Shown: positions 61,372 through 64,000 of the stretch, piece by piece | How positions within the stretch are numbered: the first letter of the stretch is position 1 | Layout: each line of letters starts with the position of its first letter | The notes under the pieces: model-generated | Told to the model about the DNA's origin: nothing | Database searches by the model: none | Seen by the model: the letters and a program-made list of their open reading frames with translations, nothing else | From: Clitopilus passeckerianus | Taxonomy: Eukaryota > Basidiomycota > Agaricomycetes > Agaricales > Entolomataceae | Assembly (NCBI GenBank): GCA_944990035.1 | Contig: CALYLX010000141.1 | Coordinates: 124,001 to 188,000 of the forward strand | Direction of reading: 5' to 3' | DNA: 64,000 nt | Program-made: the position numbers and the translations under genes

Positions 61372-62468
61372 ATGGAAAAGCCTTGTTACACCTCTTCCTT
61401 TCCGGCGAAGAATCACCCGAACGCAGCCTCGATCACGTCCAACGTCCAGAAGTACTTTATCGAGAATTGGCCATGGCACTCAGAGGCAGATAAAGCGAAA
61501 TATCTCGAGATGGATATCGAGGGATCTGCAACATGGACCTTGCCATATGTACCGGAGGACAGGATGGAGACATTGACGAAATGGTACACTTGGGGATTCT
61601 TGTTTGATGATATACTGGAAATTCCGGGGTACAAGGTATGCACGGTTTACATCATTAGGCCGGTTATCGTTTAATGATACTGAGGCTTGTGCACCACTCC
61701 TTCTAGACCAGGGAATATTTTGTCAACCTCGTGAATGTCATGCTTGGACAGGCACCACCCGACGGAAACGACAAGCTTCTGACTATCACCCACGACATAC
61801 ACCAAGGTTTCGTTGATGTTCCGGATGAGCCAGGGCAACGAATTGGGCATGTCTTGCTGGAGTTAAATCAGGATTGGATAAAACACCATCTAAAATCTAT
61901 GAAGGAACGTCAGGGCCAGCCCGAGCTTGTGACCGTCGAGGAGTACATCACGAAGAAAATTGCCAAGGCGGGTGTGATGTGAGTCAGCCTTTTGATTGAA
62001 CTCGGATTTAATTGCTGAAAACTTCCACTTGATAGAACGGTCTGGCTCGGTGTCCGATGGGGATTGCGAGTCGAGCTGCCACAATCCGTTCTCAGTCATC
62101 GTCTCATCCGGGAACTCACGGACGTCGCAAATGAGCAATGTGTCCTGATAAACGACATGTATTCCTATCGGAAGGAGATGCAAGCTCTTCAAGAGACTGG
62201 AGGTGGGATCTTCTTTGATAATGTAGTGGCGGTTATCATGAGGGAGAGACGGGTCCCGGAGAAAGTCGCGCTGGAACATGTATATGACCGACTCCACCAT
62301 TTAGAGTCCGAGTTTCTGAGGCTGGAAGAGTTGGTGTATGTTGAGTTCGATGGTCAGGAGAAGGAGAGTTTGAGGGCCTATTTGGAGGGCCTTAAGTGGT
62401 GCTTATCGGGGATCATTACTTGGTCTTCGTCTTCCCCACGATATGATGTAGCCACGAGAAGCGATTGA
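61372..62468 (+). CDS. Class I sesquiterpene synthase
   Basis: Exons 61372-61635, 61707-61978 and 62036-62468 encode 322 residues. The aspartate-rich motif is FLFDDILE (DDxxE) and the second metal motif is VLINDMYSYRKE (NDxxSxxxE); both bind Mg2+ and the diphosphate. The N-terminal ENWPWHSEADKAKYL and the C-terminal VYDRLHHLESEFLRLEEL fit fungal and bacterial-type terpene cyclases lacking the extra plant N-domain. It should cyclise farnesyl diphosphate; the product is unknown. The start gives a compact protein without targeting sequence. Two Baeyer-Villiger-type oxygenases and a DHA1 exporter lie in the same window, but no tight cluster is proven. Confidence 0.9.
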
Positions 62469-63368
62469 ATTTAAGGACGATATCTGAATTCAAACCTGTA
62501 TTACTTTGTTACTATTGCCTTGGCATTTAATGCTCGATGTTCAACGTTGAGTAAGAGTTCCTCCCAAAGAAAAAAATTCCATTAAACCGAATGTACCATG
62601 ATGACGACCGGTTTCAAAGATCCCAGGTATAGAGTAAAAGGAGCGATGGTGGATAACCAAATAATGAATAGGCAGGCGCCTCCGTGGATGAGTTCGTGCA
62701 AGGGTTCATGAGAGCAGTCAGAAAATTAAATTGAAGGTGACCGTCACAGCGCGCCAAGGACGAGTTCGCGTTATTTACGTTTGTTTTGTATTTCAGGCAT
62801 GCCATCAAGATCCACGTTGCCACTGCTTGCCACTGAACTCCATGCTCGTCTTGTCGAAGGCGTCAATTCACTTGCATATTTTGACCTCCTTATGCTACTG
62901 TCGAAGTCCTACAACGTATCGGTGGCGAATGTGCACCGATGGAACAGAAAGCATCCTCGAATCATGGAATGAGAGGTCATGTCAACTACGAGTATGCGAC
63001 GATCGCCGCCACTCTGGCAGTCGAAGGATTTTTGAATCGAACATTACAAGATGCGAATGTTGTCACTGGAAGAGAGAGATCATACGAAGCCCCGACCTTA
63101 GCATGTCGTGTTTACCTCACAGAGTTACCACGAAAATGCTTCCGCTTGCCCTGCCTTACTTTCTCGCCTTTCTGCGCTCGTTGACTCGAGTTGCAAATGA
63201 AGAGTTACGGGCGCCTCTCAGTGCTTTCGGAGCTTTCGGTCGAAGGTATCGGCTGAAAGGAGGTATTTCCCGATCTTATCAGCTTACAAATCGCTTCGAC
63301 TATCGATGATCTTTTCTCCATCCACTGCGACCGGTTCATAAATTTCTGTTCAACCGAAGGCGTCGACC
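62469..63368. other. Intergenic upstream of ADE16/17
   Basis: Open frames of up to 192 codons (about 62731-63309) show no domains or splice logic. They probably include ADE16/17 promoter sequence. No gene is called. Confidence 0.4.
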
Positions 63369-64000
63369 ATGGCTCAGCACATTGGTGAGTTGTTGAAGCC
63401 GATTGCGCTACAATTTGTGTTCTAACAACAGTTTCTAGCCTTGTTGTCTGTTTACGATAAATCTGGCCTGTTGGATCTTGCAAAAGAGCTCCATGACGCT
63501 GGCGTTCGTCTGCTAGGATCTGGCGGAACGGCGAAAAAGATTCGAGAAGCTGGACTCCCTATCGAGTGCGCGCTGCCCAATGTATCGACTTACACTATGC
63601 TGAAATTGCTCAAAGGGATGTTTCAGACATCACGAAAGCGCCAGAGATGCTCGGTGGACGAGTCAAGACACTCCACCCAGCTGTTCACGGAGGTGAGTGG
63701 GACCTTTGAATCTGCGCCACAAATGTACTTAAATAAATTTGTTCAGGTATTCTAGCTCGCTCGATAGCTTCCGACGAGCAGGACCTCAAAGCTCAAAACA
63801 TCTCCCCCATCTCTATCGTAGTTTGCAACCTATACCCTTTTGAGGCAACCATCTCCCAGCCCAACTGCACCCTCGCCAATGCAGTTGAAGAGATTGACAT
63901 TGGAGGTGTCACTCTCCTCCGCGCTGCAGCCAAGAACCACGAGCGCGTCTCCATCCTCTCCGACCCTAAGGACTACGCCGAATTTGTTGAAGCATGGAAA
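63369..64000 (+). CDS. ADE16/17: Bifunctional AICAR transformylase/IMP cyclohydrolase, 5' part
   Basis: The gene runs off the right edge; only the N-terminal cyclohydrolase domain is visible. A tiny first exon (MAQHI) is followed by [69 protein letters not shown] and [11 protein letters not shown]. These are the MGS-fold signatures of PurH/ATIC. The last two steps of IMP synthesis are carried out by this enzyme in the cytosol. Three introns were followed in phase, after HI-G, PIE and VHGG. The transformylase half lies outside. Confidence 0.96.

Noticed and set aside
62731..63309. 192-residue open frame upstream of ADE16/17
   Set aside because: No ATG at its start, no recognisable domain or splice pattern, and it lies in the expected promoter region.

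Overview
The window is nuclear DNA of a basidiomycete, most likely an Agaricomycete. Nearly every protein gene is split by 45-65 nt GT-AG introns with fungal branch points. Two multi-pass membrane proteins resemble the DUF6533 and DUF6534 families that are abundant in mushroom genomes. Other typical content is a mushroom-type terpene synthase, small secreted cysteine-rich proteins and a GH16 laminarinase. Gene models were spliced by hand from phase-compatible junctions; functions are read from motifs and not from a search.

Layout. 1-5.0 kb: no convincing gene, but two diverged copies of one short coding-like segment in opposite orientation. 5.0-13.0 kb: F-box/LRR protein (-), a basic small secreted protein (+), a tandem pair of microbial-type poly(ADP-ribose) glycohydrolases (-), and a membrane-anchored protein of unknown function (-). 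13.4-14.5 kb: coproporphyrinogen III oxidase (+). 15.4-17.7 kb: secreted type-B carboxylesterase (-). 18.9-29.1 kb: DUF6533-like membrane protein (+), calpain-type protease (-), DUF6534-like membrane protein (+), DHA1-type MFS exporter (-). 29.7-38.5 kb: mitochondrial-type flavin-reductase-domain protein (+), an ankyrin-repeat pseudogene (+), the DNA polymerase alpha catalytic subunit (-), and an intron-containing tRNA-Lys(CTT) (+).

39-42.4 kb: four tandem genes for secreted eight-cysteine proteins, with a shared promoter and 5'UTR-intron layout. 43.0-56.3 kb: a duplication-rich block. It holds a single-pass membrane protein, two tandem copies of a large uncharacterised protein separated by a relic of the neighbouring gene, and two tandem Baeyer-Villiger-type flavin monooxygenases. 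56.5-64 kb: a kelch-type gene broken by an exact 16-bp tandem duplication, a GH16 glucanase (-), a sesquiterpene synthase (+), and the 5' part of the purine gene ADE16/17 (+, runs off the window).

Housekeeping genes (HEM13, POL1, ADE16/17, tRNA-Lys) are interspersed with fast-evolving accessory genes, many as local duplicates. The most unusual elements are the eight-cysteine quartet, the tandem duplication with its scar, the kelch frameshift and the uncharacterised two-copy family. No CRISPR array, insertion sequence or complete transposon was seen.
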